A DNA stretch of 64,000 nt, taken from Lutimaribacter degradans (GTDB lineage Bacteria > Pseudomonadota > Alphaproteobacteria > Rhodobacterales > Rhodobacteraceae). The translations under genes and the position numbers were made by a program. Positions 52,554 to 61,485 of the stretch are shown piece by piece. The notes beneath the pieces were generated by a model. It saw only the letters and a program-made list of their open reading frames with translations. It searched no databases and had not been told where the DNA came from. Numbering within the stretch: position 1 is the stretch's first letter; every line of letters starts with the position of its first letter. The DNA is taken from assembly GCF_023703375.1 (NCBI RefSeq), contig NZ_JAMQGO010000013.1, positions 28,076-92,075 of the forward strand, given 5' to 3'.

Positions 52554-53231
52554 ATGGAACTACCCGATCTCGGACCGCTCTGGTTGACGATCCGGCTGGC
52601 GGCGGTCACCACCCTGATCCTGCTGGTCATCGGCACGCCGATTGCCTGGTGGCTGGCCTTCACGCGGTCGCGTCTGAAATCTGTCGTCGAAGCGGTAACA
52701 GCCTTGCCGCTGGTGCTGCCGCCAACGGTGCTGGGTTTCTACCTGCTGGTGTTTCTCAGCCCCAACTCGGCCTTCGGCGGCTTTTGGCTGGCGGCGACCG
52801 GCACGACGCTGACATTCTCGTTCACCGGGCTGATCGTCGCTTCGGCACTATATTCCCTGCCCTTCATGGTGCAGCCTTTGCAGGGCGCGTTCGAGGGCGT
52901 CGGGCGTGCACCGCTTGAAGCCGCAGCCTCGCTCAGGGCCTCGCCGCGCGATGCTTTCTTCAGCGTAGCGGCGCCAATGGCTCTGCGCGGCTATCTGACG
53001 GCCACCGTTCTGACCTTCGCCCATACGATCGGCGAGTTTGGCGTGGTTTTGATGGTGGGCGGCAACATTCCCGGCCGAACCAAGGTTGTCTCGATCCAGA
53101 TCTACGAAGAGGTTGAAACGATCAACTATGCCGCAGCCCACAGCCTTGCGGCGATCCTGCTGGTGTTTTCGTTCTCGGTTCTGTTGGCGGTCTACACCTT
53201 CAATCGACGATTCCCGGTTCACGTGGGGTAG
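52554..53231 (+). CDS. modB: Molybdate ABC transporter permease
   Basis: This 225-residue permease has five to six membrane helices and the EAA-type segment EAAASLRASPRDAFFSVAAP, followed by FAHTIGEFGVVLMVGGNIPG, both typical of ModB. The ATG at 52554 begins one base after the modA stop; an upstream frame inside modA is not supported. It is followed three bases later by modC. Confidence 0.93.
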   Translation: MELPDLGPLWLTIRLAAVTTLILLVIGTPIAWWLAFTRSRLKSVVEAVTALPLVLPPTVLGFYLLVFLSPNSAFGGFWLAATGTTLTFSFTGLIVASALYSLPFMVQPLQGAFEGVGRAPLEAAASLRASPRDAFFSVAAPMALRGYLTATVLTFAHTIGEFGVVLMVGGNIPGRTKVVSIQIYEEVETINYAAAHSLAAILLVFSFSVLLAVYTFNRRFPVHVG

Positions 53232-53234
53232 ACC

Positions 53235-54341
53235 ATGACCGACCTGACCACCGATGTGCGCGTTACCTACCCGGAGTTTTCGCTTGATGTGTCACACACC
53301 TTTCCCGGGCAGGGCATCACCGCGCTGTTCGGCCCCTCGGGCTGCGGCAAATCCACCCTTCTTCGCGTCATTGCCGGGTTCGAGCGCACCGCATCCGGGC
53401 GCATCTCTTTTGGAGACGAGCTCTGGCTGGGGGAACAGTCCTTCCTTCCGCCGCATCGCCGTGGCGTGGGCTACGTGTTCCAGGACGCGCGGCTATTCCC
53501 GCACCTGACCGTGCGCGGCAACCTGGAGTATGCCCACAAGCGCGCGGCCGATCTTCCGACGCGGTATTCCTTCGATGATGTGATCGACGTGCTCGACCTT
53601 GCGCCGCTGCTCAACCGTCGTGCCCCCCGGCTTTCAGGCGGCGAGAAACAACGAGTCGCCATCGGCCGGACACTTCTGGCGCGACCAAGGCTGTTGCTGA
53701 TGGACGAACCTCTTGCCGCGCTCGACACCCGCCGCAAGGGTGAGATCATGCCCTATATCCGCCGCTTGCCAAACGCCTTCGGCGTGCCCGTGATCTACGT
53801 CACCCATGCTTTGGAAGAGGTCACCCAGCTTTGTGATCGGATCGTGGCCTTGTCCGAAGGACGCTTGGCCGCGACGGGCGGCGTTGCCGAAACGCTCGAA
53901 CGGCTCGATCTTGCCGATGTCCAGGGGCGGTTCGAGGCAGGCACGGTTCTGACCGGGCGCATCGTCGCGCAAGACAAGGCGCTGCATCTCAGCCGTGTCG
54001 ACCTGGGCGGCGCCCATTTCGAGGTTCCGCAAATCGGTCTGGCCGCAGGAGAGGAGGTGCGGCTTCGGGTGCGGGCGCGTGATGTTTCCCTTGCACTGGC
54101 GCGCCCCGAGGGCATGAGCATCCGCAATATTCTGGATGTCCGTGTGCTGGGCATTGAGAGCGAGCCAACAACCGCCTTCGCCGAGGTATTGCTTGACGTG
54201 GCGGGCCAACACCTGCGGGCGCGCGTCACTCGCGCCGCCATTGCAGACCTTGGGTTGCGCAAGGGGCAGACCGTCGTCGCATTGGTCAAGGCCGTGTCGT
54301 TTGACCGCCAGGCCCTGCCCCGCGAGAAACGCAAAGCCTGA
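53235..54341 (+). CDS. modC: Molybdate ABC transporter ATP-binding protein
   Basis: This 368-residue ATPase has Walker A GPSGCGKSTLLRVIAG, signature LSGGEKQRVAIGRTLL, Walker B LLLMDEPLAALD and a C-terminal MOP/TOBE domain (RARDVSLALARPEGMSIRNI) that binds oxyanion and inhibits transport when molybdate is high. Length and order match ModC. It closes the modE-modA-modB-modC unit and converges on the P-type ATPase gene with a 70-bp gap. Confidence 0.94.
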   Translation: MTDLTTDVRVTYPEFSLDVSHTFPGQGITALFGPSGCGKSTLLRVIAGFERTASGRISFGDELWLGEQSFLPPHRRGVGYVFQDARLFPHLTVRGNLEYAHKRAADLPTRYSFDDVIDVLDLAPLLNRRAPRLSGGEKQRVAIGRTLLARPRLLLMDEPLAALDTRRKGEIMPYIRRLPNAFGVPVIYVTHALEEVTQLCDRIVALSEGRLAATGGVAETLERLDLADVQGRFEAGTVLTGRIVAQDKALHLSRVDLGGAHFEVPQIGLAAGEEVRLRVRARDVSLALARPEGMSIRNILDVRVLGIESEPTTAFAEVLLDVAGQHLRARVTRAAIADLGLRKGQTVVALVKAVSFDRQALPREKRKA

Positions 54342-54411
54342 TCGCCCACCGGCCGCGTCCCTGCGGAATTGCGGAAGGGCGACGCGCCCCGCCGCCCAAG
54401 CGCAAAAACGG

Positions 54412-57063
54412 TTACGGGCTTGCCGAAGACAATCGCTTCCATCCTCTGGCCGCGTGCTTGTCAAATTCGAGCAGAACCATCAGCAAAACCCCCGCGGCCG
54501 CGCATTGGGCCAGTTGCCAGGGTGCAAGTGCGACAGTGCCGAACAAAGATTGCATGACAGGCAGGTAGGTAAAGATCGCTTGAAGCGCGGCCACCAGTGC
54601 GACGGCCACCAGAACGGCCGGCGTGCCCTTGACGCCTTGCCACGTCAATGACCACCCATGCCGGTAGCGCACCGAGAAAAGGTAAAATACTTCCATCGCG
54701 ACCAACGTGTTGACTGCCATCGTCCGGGCTTCGTCCAGGCCCGCACCCTGCGCCTGCGCCAGTGCGAACTGACCAAAAATACCGATGGCAAACAAAACAG
54801 AAACGATGAGCACCCGCCACAAGATGAATCGCGACAAGATGGGGGCATCGGCCCGGCGCGGCGGTTGGTTCATGATCGTGGCCTCTGGCCGCTCGAACGC
54901 AAGCGACATCGCAAGGGCGACCGAGCTGATCATGTTCACCCAAAGGATCTGCAAGGGCGAAATGGGCAACAACAAACCGAACAGTATCGCGATGATCAGC
55001 GAAATGGATTCGCCCCCGTTAACCGGCAACAAGAAGGTGATCACCTTCTTCAGGTTGGCATAGACCGTGCGACCTTGCTTTACCGCTTCGGCGATCGAGG
55101 CGAAATTGTCATCCGCCAGCACGAAATCCGCAGCCTCTCGCGCGGCTTCGGAGCCTTTCAGCCCCATGGCAATGCCCGCATCTGCGCGTTTGAGCGCCGG
55201 CGCATCGTTCACGCCATCGCCTGTCATGGCCACGACCTGACCACGCGCCTGAAGCGCCTGCACCAGGCGCAGCTTATGCTCGGGGCTGGTACGGGCAAAA
55301 ATGTCGGTACGGCGGATCGCGGCCTCAAGCGCTGCATCGTCCATCTGGTCGATCTCGGCCCCGGTCAGGGGATGATCCGTCAGGCGCAACCCTATCTGAC
55401 GCCCGATGGCTGCTGCGGTTCCCGCGTGATCGCCCGTGATCATCTTGACCGAAATCCCGGCCTCATGGCATTCGGCCACGGCCGCGATTGCCTCGTCACG
55501 CGGCGGGTCGATCAGCCCGACAAGGCCCAGCAAGGTCAAGCCATGAGCAAGCGTGTCATGGTTCAGATCGGCCCCGGTATATGGCATCTGCGCCAAAGCC
55601 AGAACACGTTGCCCTTGCGCTGCAATGTCAGCGCCCGCACGATCCCAGAATGCGCGGTCCAGCGGCTCTGGCCCATCGGGGCCCATCTGCGTGTTACAAT
55701 GCGAGATCACCTGCTCGGGCGCCCCTTTCAGCCGCACCACTCCGTCATGCAACACTGCCATGTAGCGATAGCGCGCATCGAAGGGAATCGTGGAATCGGC
55801 GCTGGCGCGATCCGCGACCGGCACGCCAAGCTTGCCGGCGAAAGCCAGGAGCGCGCCCTCCATCGGGTCGCCCTCCACCCGCCAGCCCTTGTCATCGCGC
55901 ACCAAGGCCGCGCTGTTGCACAACGCCGAAACCTGCGCCATCGCATCAAGTGCGGCGCGGTTCCCCCCTTCAACGGCACCCTCCGGCGCATACCCTCGCC
56001 CCGCCACGCGCGCGGTGCCGCCAAATGTCACAGCACTGGCCAGCATCATTTCGTTGCGGGTCAGCGTGCCGGTCTTGTCCGAACAGATGGTCGAGACCGC
56101 ACCAAGGGTTTCGATAATCGGCAAACGCCGGACAATCGCATTACGCCGCGCCATGGATTGAACGCCGATGGCCAGCGTCACCGTCAAGACCGCGGGCAAC
56201 CCCTCGGGGATGGCTGCAACGAACAGGCCCACCACGATCATGAAAGCCTCGGCAAACGGCGTTTCGCGCAGGACGACGGTGAAACCCAGTATGCCCGTGG
56301 CAACCGCCAAGACGAAACCCGTCAGATACCGCGCAAAGACCTCCATCTGGGTGATCAGGGGGGTCTTGATGGCCTGGACCTCGGCCATCATGGTGCTGAT
56401 GCGCCCTATTTCCGTTTCCTGCCCCGTCGCTGTGACAACGCCAAGCCCCGTGCCCTCGGTCACCATCGTACCGCTGAACGCCATCGCGCGGCGGTCGCCG
56501 AGTGAGGCGTCTGCCTCCACCGGCTGGCTCACCTTGCGCACAGGCACGGATTCCCCTGTCAGCATGGCTTCCTCAACGCGCAGGCCCGCCACGTCAATCA
56601 GGCGCAGGTCGGCGGGCACCTTGTCGCCGGCCTCCAGCACGACGATGTCACCGGGGACGAGTTCGGTACCGGGAATCGCCATGCGCTCACCAGCCCGAAT
56701 GACGTTGGCGCGCGGCGCAAGCATGTTGCGTAGACAATCCAGGGCAGCTTCGGCGCGACCTTCCTGCACGTAACCGATCAGCGCGTTGATCGCGACGACA
56801 GCCAGGATAACGCCCGTATCGATCCAGTGGCCCAGAAGCCCCGTGATGATGGCTGCCGCGATCAGCACAAGGATCAACAGGTTGTTGAATTGTCGCGCCA
56901 AGCGCGTCAGCGGCCCGGCGCGCCGGACTTCTGGCAGGCGGTTGTGCCCGTGTTCGTCCAGAAGCAAGGCCGCCCGGTCCGGCTCCAACCCATTGGGACT
57001 GGAGCCGAGGTTTCGCAAAACCACGTCAGCGGACTCTGCCCAAGGGCATTCATTCTTGCGCAT
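54412..57063 (-). CDS. Cation-transporting P-type ATPase, P2 (Ca2+/Na+-like)
   Basis: This 883-residue membrane pump has all P-type marks: the actuator TGES (EEAMLTGESVPVRK), the phosphorylation site CSDKTGTLTRNEMM, and the hinge TGDGVNDAPALKRADAGIAMG. About ten membrane helices are visible, with an N-terminal cation-ATPase domain (LLLDEHGHNRLPEVRRAGPL). The helix M4 motif PEGLPAVLTVTLAIG matches P2-type pumps (Ca2+, Na+ or mixed), not heavy-metal P1B pumps, which lack the CPC motif here. The ATG at 57063 has GGAAGG upstream. It begins 17 bp after the SDR gene on the same strand. Confidence 0.92.
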   Translation of the reverse strand: MRKNECPWAESADVVLRNLGSSPNGLEPDRAALLLDEHGHNRLPEVRRAGPLTRLARQFNNLLILVLIAAAIITGLLGHWIDTGVILAVVAINALIGYVQEGRAEAALDCLRNMLAPRANVIRAGERMAIPGTELVPGDIVVLEAGDKVPADLRLIDVAGLRVEEAMLTGESVPVRKVSQPVEADASLGDRRAMAFSGTMVTEGTGLGVVTATGQETEIGRISTMMAEVQAIKTPLITQMEVFARYLTGFVLAVATGILGFTVVLRETPFAEAFMIVVGLFVAAIPEGLPAVLTVTLAIGVQSMARRNAIVRRLPIIETLGAVSTICSDKTGTLTRNEMMLASAVTFGGTARVAGRGYAPEGAVEGGNRAALDAMAQVSALCNSAALVRDDKGWRVEGDPMEGALLAFAGKLGVPVADRASADSTIPFDARYRYMAVLHDGVVRLKGAPEQVISHCNTQMGPDGPEPLDRAFWDRAGADIAAQGQRVLALAQMPYTGADLNHDTLAHGLTLLGLVGLIDPPRDEAIAAVAECHEAGISVKMITGDHAGTAAAIGRQIGLRLTDHPLTGAEIDQMDDAALEAAIRRTDIFARTSPEHKLRLVQALQARGQVVAMTGDGVNDAPALKRADAGIAMGLKGSEAAREAADFVLADDNFASIAEAVKQGRTVYANLKKVITFLLPVNGGESISLIIAILFGLLLPISPLQILWVNMISSVALAMSLAFERPEATIMNQPPRRADAPILSRFILWRVLIVSVLFAIGIFGQFALAQAQGAGLDEARTMAVNTLVAMEVFYLFSVRYRHGWSLTWQGVKGTPAVLVAVALVAALQAIFTYLPVMQSLFGTVALAPWQLAQCAAAGVLLMVLLEFDKHAARGWKRLSSASP

Positions 57064-57080
57064 GTCGCCTTCCACCAAAG

Positions 57081-57833
57081 TCACGGCGAGGTATAGCCAC
57101 CGTCAACCAGGTGATAGCTGCCAGTGATGAAGCTGGCACGATCGGACAGCAGGAAACATGTCAGCGCCGAGACTTCCTCGGGCTTGCCGATACGCCCCAT
57201 CGGGTGCAGCCCGGCCAGCCCGTCAAGCATGTCCTGGCTAAGGTTCTTCGTCAAAAGCGGCGTCTCGACGAACCCGGGGCCGACCGCGTTGATGCGAACA
57301 CTTTTTTGCGCGTATTCGATTGCGGCGGTCTTGGTCAGGCCCACGATGGCGTGTTTGCTCGCCACGTAGGCCGAGGAATTCGCAAACCCGACGCTGCCAA
57401 GGATCGACGCCATGTTGACTATCGCGCCTCCACCGGCGCGCTCCATCGCGGGGATCTGGTACCGCATGGCGTAGAAAACACCGTTGAGGTTCACATCCAT
57501 GACCTGCTGCCAAGCCTCGAGCGGGTATTCACCCACCGGTGCCTGCGCACCACCAATCCCGGCATTGTTCACCGCCAGGTGCAGCGCGCCCGTTTCGGCC
57601 TCGGCAAAGGCAACAAGCGCCTCCATCGAAGACGGGTCGGACACATCCGCGGCGAAAGCCAACGCCTTGCCGCCCTTGTCCATGATGGCGGTGACTGTCT
57701 GGTCGCATCCCTCGGCTTGCAAATCAGAGACGATGACGGTCGCACCGCTTGCGGCCAATTCATGCGCAATGACCGCGCCGATTCCCGACGCAGCCCCGGT
57801 AACAACGGCCGTTTTCCCCGTGAAGTCATACAT
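57081..57833 (-). CDS. Short-chain dehydrogenase/reductase
   Basis: This 250-residue classical SDR has the cofactor motif TGAASGIGAVIAHEL, NNAGIGG, the catalytic SSAYVASKHAIVGL (Tyr and Lys three apart... YxxxK) and the C-terminal GSYHLVDGGYTSP. The acidic residue after beta-2 (SDLQ) suggests NAD(H) preference. It is the first of a two-gene unit with the P-type ATPase 17 bp downstream, which gives no functional clue. Substrate unknown. Confidence 0.92.
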   Translation of the reverse strand: MYDFTGKTAVVTGAASGIGAVIAHELAASGATVIVSDLQAEGCDQTVTAIMDKGGKALAFAADVSDPSSMEALVAFAEAETGALHLAVNNAGIGGAQAPVGEYPLEAWQQVMDVNLNGVFYAMRYQIPAMERAGGGAIVNMASILGSVGFANSSAYVASKHAIVGLTKTAAIEYAQKSVRINAVGPGFVETPLLTKNLSQDMLDGLAGLHPMGRIGKPEEVSALTCFLLSDRASFITGSYHLVDGGYTSP

Positions 57834-58409
57834 AGCAGTGATCTCCTTTTATCGAATGTGTTGTGAAACGAATCCCTGTCTCCTTGATGCCTGACTTGCG
57901 CGACAAAGTGTTTGCGATGGCGCAAACTTGGAAAAAGAAATTCACCTGCGATCAACGCATGCAAGGTTCATTCCACCTCTTTACCTAGGGGGCGGTTGAT
58001 TGCAGCAAAGCGACCTTGCCATCCGGGCGGACGCCCCGGTCTTGACCCATGGCGTACAAAACCCGTCCCCTTCATCTGGACGGGGACAGGGCACCGCACA
58101 CCGGATTACCTGTCAAGCAGTGCGACCGATTCAGGGAGAGCTGCAAGAATGTGCGATCTTTCCGAGCGACAAGCCAAGACGATGATGGCCGGGACCGCGC
58201 CCCTCATCCTGTTTCGGCCGGTTGCGACCTTGGGCACGGCCCTGGCCGGCCCGCTGATGGCGGTCGCCCCGCTGCACGACGGTCTCGCCGTGCGGGTCTT
58301 CAACCGGCCGACCCCACGCCACCATGTTCGGCACAGGTGCCAGATACCCCGCAACTATCGACCGCCAGAACAGGTGCAAGACACATTCACAGCGTGACAA
58401 GACGAGGAC
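57834..58409. other. Divergent intergenic region with one doubtful small frame
   Basis: This 576-bp gap separates the SDR operon from the VWA gene. It has the two promoters and a doubtful 82-codon frame (listed separately). I see no repeat, hairpin with U-run or mobile remnant. Confidence 0.45.
58149..58397 (+). CDS. Doubtful small hypothetical protein
   Basis: An 82-codon frame starts at ATG 58149 with GGGAG about 11 bases upstream and ends 12 bp before the VWA gene. The middle is mildly hydrophobic (APLILFRPVATLGTALAGPL), the end is basic and Pro-rich. I recognise no family, and codon composition does not clearly support coding. It could be a small membrane protein co-transcribed with the VWA gene or noise. 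Confidence 0.25.
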   Translation: MCDLSERQAKTMMAGTAPLILFRPVATLGTALAGPLMAVAPLHDGLAVRVFNRPTPRHHVRHRCQIPRNYRPPEQVQDTFTA

Positions 58410-60104
58410 ATGAAAATGGCAAAACCACTAAGTACAGCCCTGGCAACCGCTTTCATCTCGGCCATGCTTGTGACCCAATCCCATGCCGAGGCCGCAAGCG
58501 TTATCGTGTTTGACGCTTCTGGTTCGATGTGGGCACAGCTTGAAGACGGCGAAACCCGAATAGAGGTTGCCCGCGACGTGATCGCTGACTTCGCGGCCGA
58601 GCGAGACGCGGACATCCCTATCGGCGTGGTAAGCTATGGCCACACCCGGCGAGGAGATTGCGGCGATATCGAAACGGTTCTGCCCGTAGGGCAACATGCC
58701 GGCGGCGACCTCGCGGCGACGATTGGCGCGCTTAACCCGCGCGGCAAGACACCGCTGACCGACGCGATGGCCCGCGCGCGACAGTTGCTGCCACGCACGG
58801 CCGAATCCGCCGATATCATCCTTATCACCGACGGGCTCGAAAATTGCGGCGGCGACCCTTGCGCGCTAGCGGCGGAGTTTGCCGCCGAAGGAATTGACCT
58901 GCGCGCCCATGTCGTGGGGTTCGCGCTGGAGGCCGAGGCGGTACAGACACTTTCCTGTGTCCCCGAACAGACCGGCGGGCAGCTTTTCACCGCCCAATCC
59001 GGGGCTGAGCTTGCCGCCGCACTTAACGAAGTGGCCGAGGTCGCACCTGTGGCACAGGACGTAACCCTGACAGCGGTCGACGCGCGCAATGACAAGACCT
59101 TGTCCGGCGCGACTTGGAAGGTTGCTGACGGCAGCGGCGGGGCTGTTTTCTCGGGGCAGGACAACGGCCGAATCGCGCTCGACCTGATGCCGGGCGATTA
59201 CGTCGCCGACGTCACCGCACCCGGGTTTGCGGGCGACGCCCGTTTCACCGTGCCCGAACGCGATGCGCCGCCGGTCGAGATCCTGATGGAAAAGACCCAA
59301 GCAACCCTTTACCTGCGCGCCCGGAATGACGAGACCGGCGAACCCCTGCAAGGGGTCGAGTGGCAGGCCCTCAATGTCGAAACCGAAGACGCGGTCGAGG
59401 GCATGAACGAAGAGGGCGGGTATTTCCCCCTTCTGTTGCCTCCGGGTGACTATCGCATCGAAGGATCTGCCGGGCTCATGACCGGCGCGACCTCGGTCAG
59501 TGCCTCCCTAAAGGACGATCCGCGCATTGATGTGGCGTTTTCGGCGCCCAAGGTCGAGGTGGAGTTGACCGCGCCCTCCGAGGTTACGGCGGGTACGGCT
59601 TTCGAAGCCACGGTCGCGAAGGCGGACAGCGAAAAGGATTACCTGCTCATCGCGCGCGAAGGCAGCCCGGAAGAGACCAGCCGCTACCAACGCATGGGCA
59701 ACCGCGTGGGCGGTGATGGCACGCAAGAATTTACCGCACCGTCCGACCCCGGAGAGTATGAGCTTCGCTATCACCTTGCCCGCGACAACAGCATCGCGGC
59801 ACGCAGCGCGCTGACCGTTCTGCCTGCCGAAACACGCATGCAGGCACCGGACCAGGTGCGCCCCGAGGCCGAGTTCGAGGTTTCGATCAACGGGGGAATC
59901 TCGGGCCATGTCGTCATCGTCTCGGAGGACCGCGCGCCGGATGAGATCGTATCGCGATATCAGCGGATGAAGAATTCTGTCGACGGTGACGAAGGCACGA
60001 TCACCCGCACCGCGCCCGAGACACCGGGCCGCTACCTGTTGCGCTATCACGCCGGGGACGACCAGCGCCTGTTGGTCGAACAGCCATTCGTGGTGGCCGA
60101 ATGA
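58410..60104 (+). CDS. Exported von Willebrand factor A domain protein
   Basis: This 564-residue protein has a Sec signal peptide (cleavage after SHAEA). The VWA domain spans about residues 30-205, with the MIDAS motif DASGSM (35-40), GKTPLTDAM and ITDGLENCGGD. Two carboxypeptidase-regulatory-like beta domains follow (about 215-400). The end holds two Ig-like repeats of about 90 residues, each with an S-R-Y-Q-R-M motif (EETSRYQRM and DEIVSRYQRM). There is no membrane anchor, so it is periplasmic or secreted. It is separated from the small PGDTF-repeat gene by a 20-bp palindrome. Function unknown; metal-dependent protein binding is expected from the MIDAS. Confidence 0.85.
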   Translation: MKMAKPLSTALATAFISAMLVTQSHAEAASVIVFDASGSMWAQLEDGETRIEVARDVIADFAAERDADIPIGVVSYGHTRRGDCGDIETVLPVGQHAGGDLAATIGALNPRGKTPLTDAMARARQLLPRTAESADIILITDGLENCGGDPCALAAEFAAEGIDLRAHVVGFALEAEAVQTLSCVPEQTGGQLFTAQSGAELAAALNEVAEVAPVAQDVTLTAVDARNDKTLSGATWKVADGSGGAVFSGQDNGRIALDLMPGDYVADVTAPGFAGDARFTVPERDAPPVEILMEKTQATLYLRARNDETGEPLQGVEWQALNVETEDAVEGMNEEGGYFPLLLPPGDYRIEGSAGLMTGATSVSASLKDDPRIDVAFSAPKVEVELTAPSEVTAGTAFEATVAKADSEKDYLLIAREGSPEETSRYQRMGNRVGGDGTQEFTAPSDPGEYELRYHLARDNSIAARSALTVLPAETRMQAPDQVRPEAEFEVSINGGISGHVVIVSEDRAPDEIVSRYQRMKNSVDGDEGTITRTAPETPGRYLLRYHAGDDQRLLVEQPFVVAE

Positions 60105-60105
60105 T

Positions 60106-60125
60106 GCCGGCCCCGCGGGGCCGGC
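60106..60125. repeat. Perfect 20-bp GC palindrome between VWA gene and small gene
   Basis: GCCGGCCCCGCGGGGCCGGC is a perfect palindrome one base after the VWA stop. It would fold into a very stable hairpin but has no U-run. It may stabilise the VWA mRNA end or dampen expression of the next gene. Confidence 0.75.
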
Positions 60126-60165
60126 TGCAAATCAACCACCGTCCTGAAGCAAAAAAGGAGGACAA

Positions 60166-60489
60166 ATGACCTTTCACACTTCGCTTGCCATCGCGATCGT
60201 GACACTGCTGGCAATAGGCGCATCTCCCGACGCGCTGACAGCACAAGACAAGAAAGCAATTCCGGGGGATACCTTCATTCCGGGCGATGCTTTCACACCC
60301 GATACCGGGTTGCGTGAAATCCCGGGCGACACCTTCACGCCCATGCGCCTGCGCCAGTTCAAGGGGCAAGGAATCGTTACAGCCGGCGACCTGGTATCGG
60401 CCGATCCCGCAATGGTCGGCCGCATCCTTGAAATCGCCCCGGACCGTGCGCGGCAAATGCAGAAAAAAATGCGGGCGTCCATGCGATAA
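60166..60489 (+). CDS. Small exported protein with PGD(T/A)F repeats
   Basis: This 107-residue protein has a signal peptide (MTFHTSLAIAIVTLLAIGAS, cleavage near LTAQ). A mature N-terminus follows with three PGDTF/PGDAF motifs (residues 33-37, 39-43, 53-57), then a helical end (GIVTAGDLVSADPAMVGRIL) that looks like a small helix-hairpin-helix. I recognise no family. AAAAAAGGAGGAC upstream is a strong ribosome binding site. It probably works with the VWA protein encoded 61 bp upstream, for example as a periplasmic partner. Confidence 0.65.
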   Translation: MTFHTSLAIAIVTLLAIGASPDALTAQDKKAIPGDTFIPGDAFTPDTGLREIPGDTFTPMRLRQFKGQGIVTAGDLVSADPAMVGRILEIAPDRARQMQKKMRASMR

Positions 60490-60546
60490 ACTACGTGATC
60501 GGTGCGCTGACCTGAAAATTTTGCGCATGAACAAATCTGTAAAACT

Positions 60547-60580
60547 GGCGCCGGAGATTCGTCTATCTCTGGCGCCTTTT
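60547..60580 (+). terminator. Rho-independent terminator after the VWA pair
   Basis: GGCGCCGGAGA (60547-60557) pairs with TCTCTGGCGCC (60566-60576), with one mismatch, and TTTT follows. It ends the VWA-small gene transcript 57 bp after the stop. Confidence 0.75.
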
Positions 60581-60623
60581 CAGTTCGTGCCAAGCGAATG
60601 ATGGCGGAGGGGATGCCCGCGAC

Positions 60624-61064
60624 GTGAAGACCAAGTGCGCCAAAAGCTTCACCACATGGTTTTTCCCGGTCGATGGCGCCTATCTGCAAACTTTCAGTGC
60701 ATGGGGGAACTATCTTCGCCAAGATGAACTGTTCGTCCCGAGTGACGCTCTGTTCCTCAAGCCGACGATGGGGCTGAAAGACGGCGCGTTTGCCGCGCTG
60801 GGCCTGTCGCGGGACATCTACAGCAACGCGGGCAAGCTGCGCACTGTGATAAAGGACTCATTTACCAACGCTGGCTTGCCCCCATTTGCCCCGCACAGTT
60901 TCCGCAGGACGCTGGGCCTGCTGGCAAATGATCACTGCAAGACGCCAAAACAGTTCAAGGCATGGTCGATGAACCTTGGCCACGAAAACATCGCCACTAC
61001 GCTAAGTGCCTATTGCCCCGTCTCGCAGGCACGGCAAGGTGAATTGATCAGGGGCATGGGGTAG
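60624..61064 (+). pseudogene. Tyrosine recombinase, C-terminal fragment
   Basis: The frame encodes the catalytic C-terminal part of a tyrosine recombinase. HSFRRTLGLLAND carries the second catalytic Arg, LGHENIATTLSAY carries the HxxR-like and Tyr region; the His, the following positions and the Tyr nucleophile are present. The N-terminal core-binding half and the first catalytic Arg are missing, and the frame meets a stop about 90 bp upstream, next to the preceding terminator. Related to integrases with the VKTKCAKSFTTWFFPV style beta region. A deletion joined it to the VWA terminator. It cannot work alone and marks past mobile DNA activity. Confidence 0.8.
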
Positions 61065-61143
61065 CTGTTCCATCCCCTATCGGGTAGCGCCTCCTTTGCC
61101 TATTCGGCCAATGAATCACTCGTGATGCCGGGACTGAACACCT

Positions 61144-61435
61144 AAGGCCAAGACCGCGGCTAATGCGCGGCGCTTTCTACGCGACCGGGAGCGCGTCTGC
61201 TCGATCCGGCTTCCTACCATTCTCACCGATAACGGCAAGGAGTTCACGGATCGCCTGTTCGGCCTGCGCAAGCGAGCTGCGACTGTTGAGCACGAGCCGA
61301 CGCGCTCTGCACCGAATTGAGCATCGAGCACCCCCTGTCCCCGCCGAAATCGCCCTTGCAGGCGATAAAAGACTGGCACAAAATCAAGCCGTAGCTGTTC
61401 TGGAAGCAGCCATACTACCTTCCGGAATGTGACAA
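61144..61435 (+). pseudogene. Degenerate IS481-family transposase with internal deletion
   Basis: From 61144 one frame reads KAKTAANARRFLRDRERVC and then LTDNGKEFTDRLFGLRKRAA, the DDE region around the second catalytic Asp of IS481-type transposases. A frameshift near 61297 then restores DALCTELSIEHPLSPPKSP. About 80 residues, including the expected NGMVERFN with the catalytic Glu, are missing before LQAIKDWHKIKP. A TAG replaces a Glu codon, and LFWKQPYYLPECDN closes the gene. The element is dead. I cannot see its terminal repeats. Confidence 0.75.
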
Positions 61436-61485
61436 TTCCGCACAGCCTCTCGCCGGGGTTCGATAACCATGTAGGAAAAGCCAAA

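Noticed and set aside
54658..56505. A 615-codon plus-strand frame across the P-type ATPase
   Set aside because: It is antisense to a gene with all P-type motifs and has no recognisable domain.
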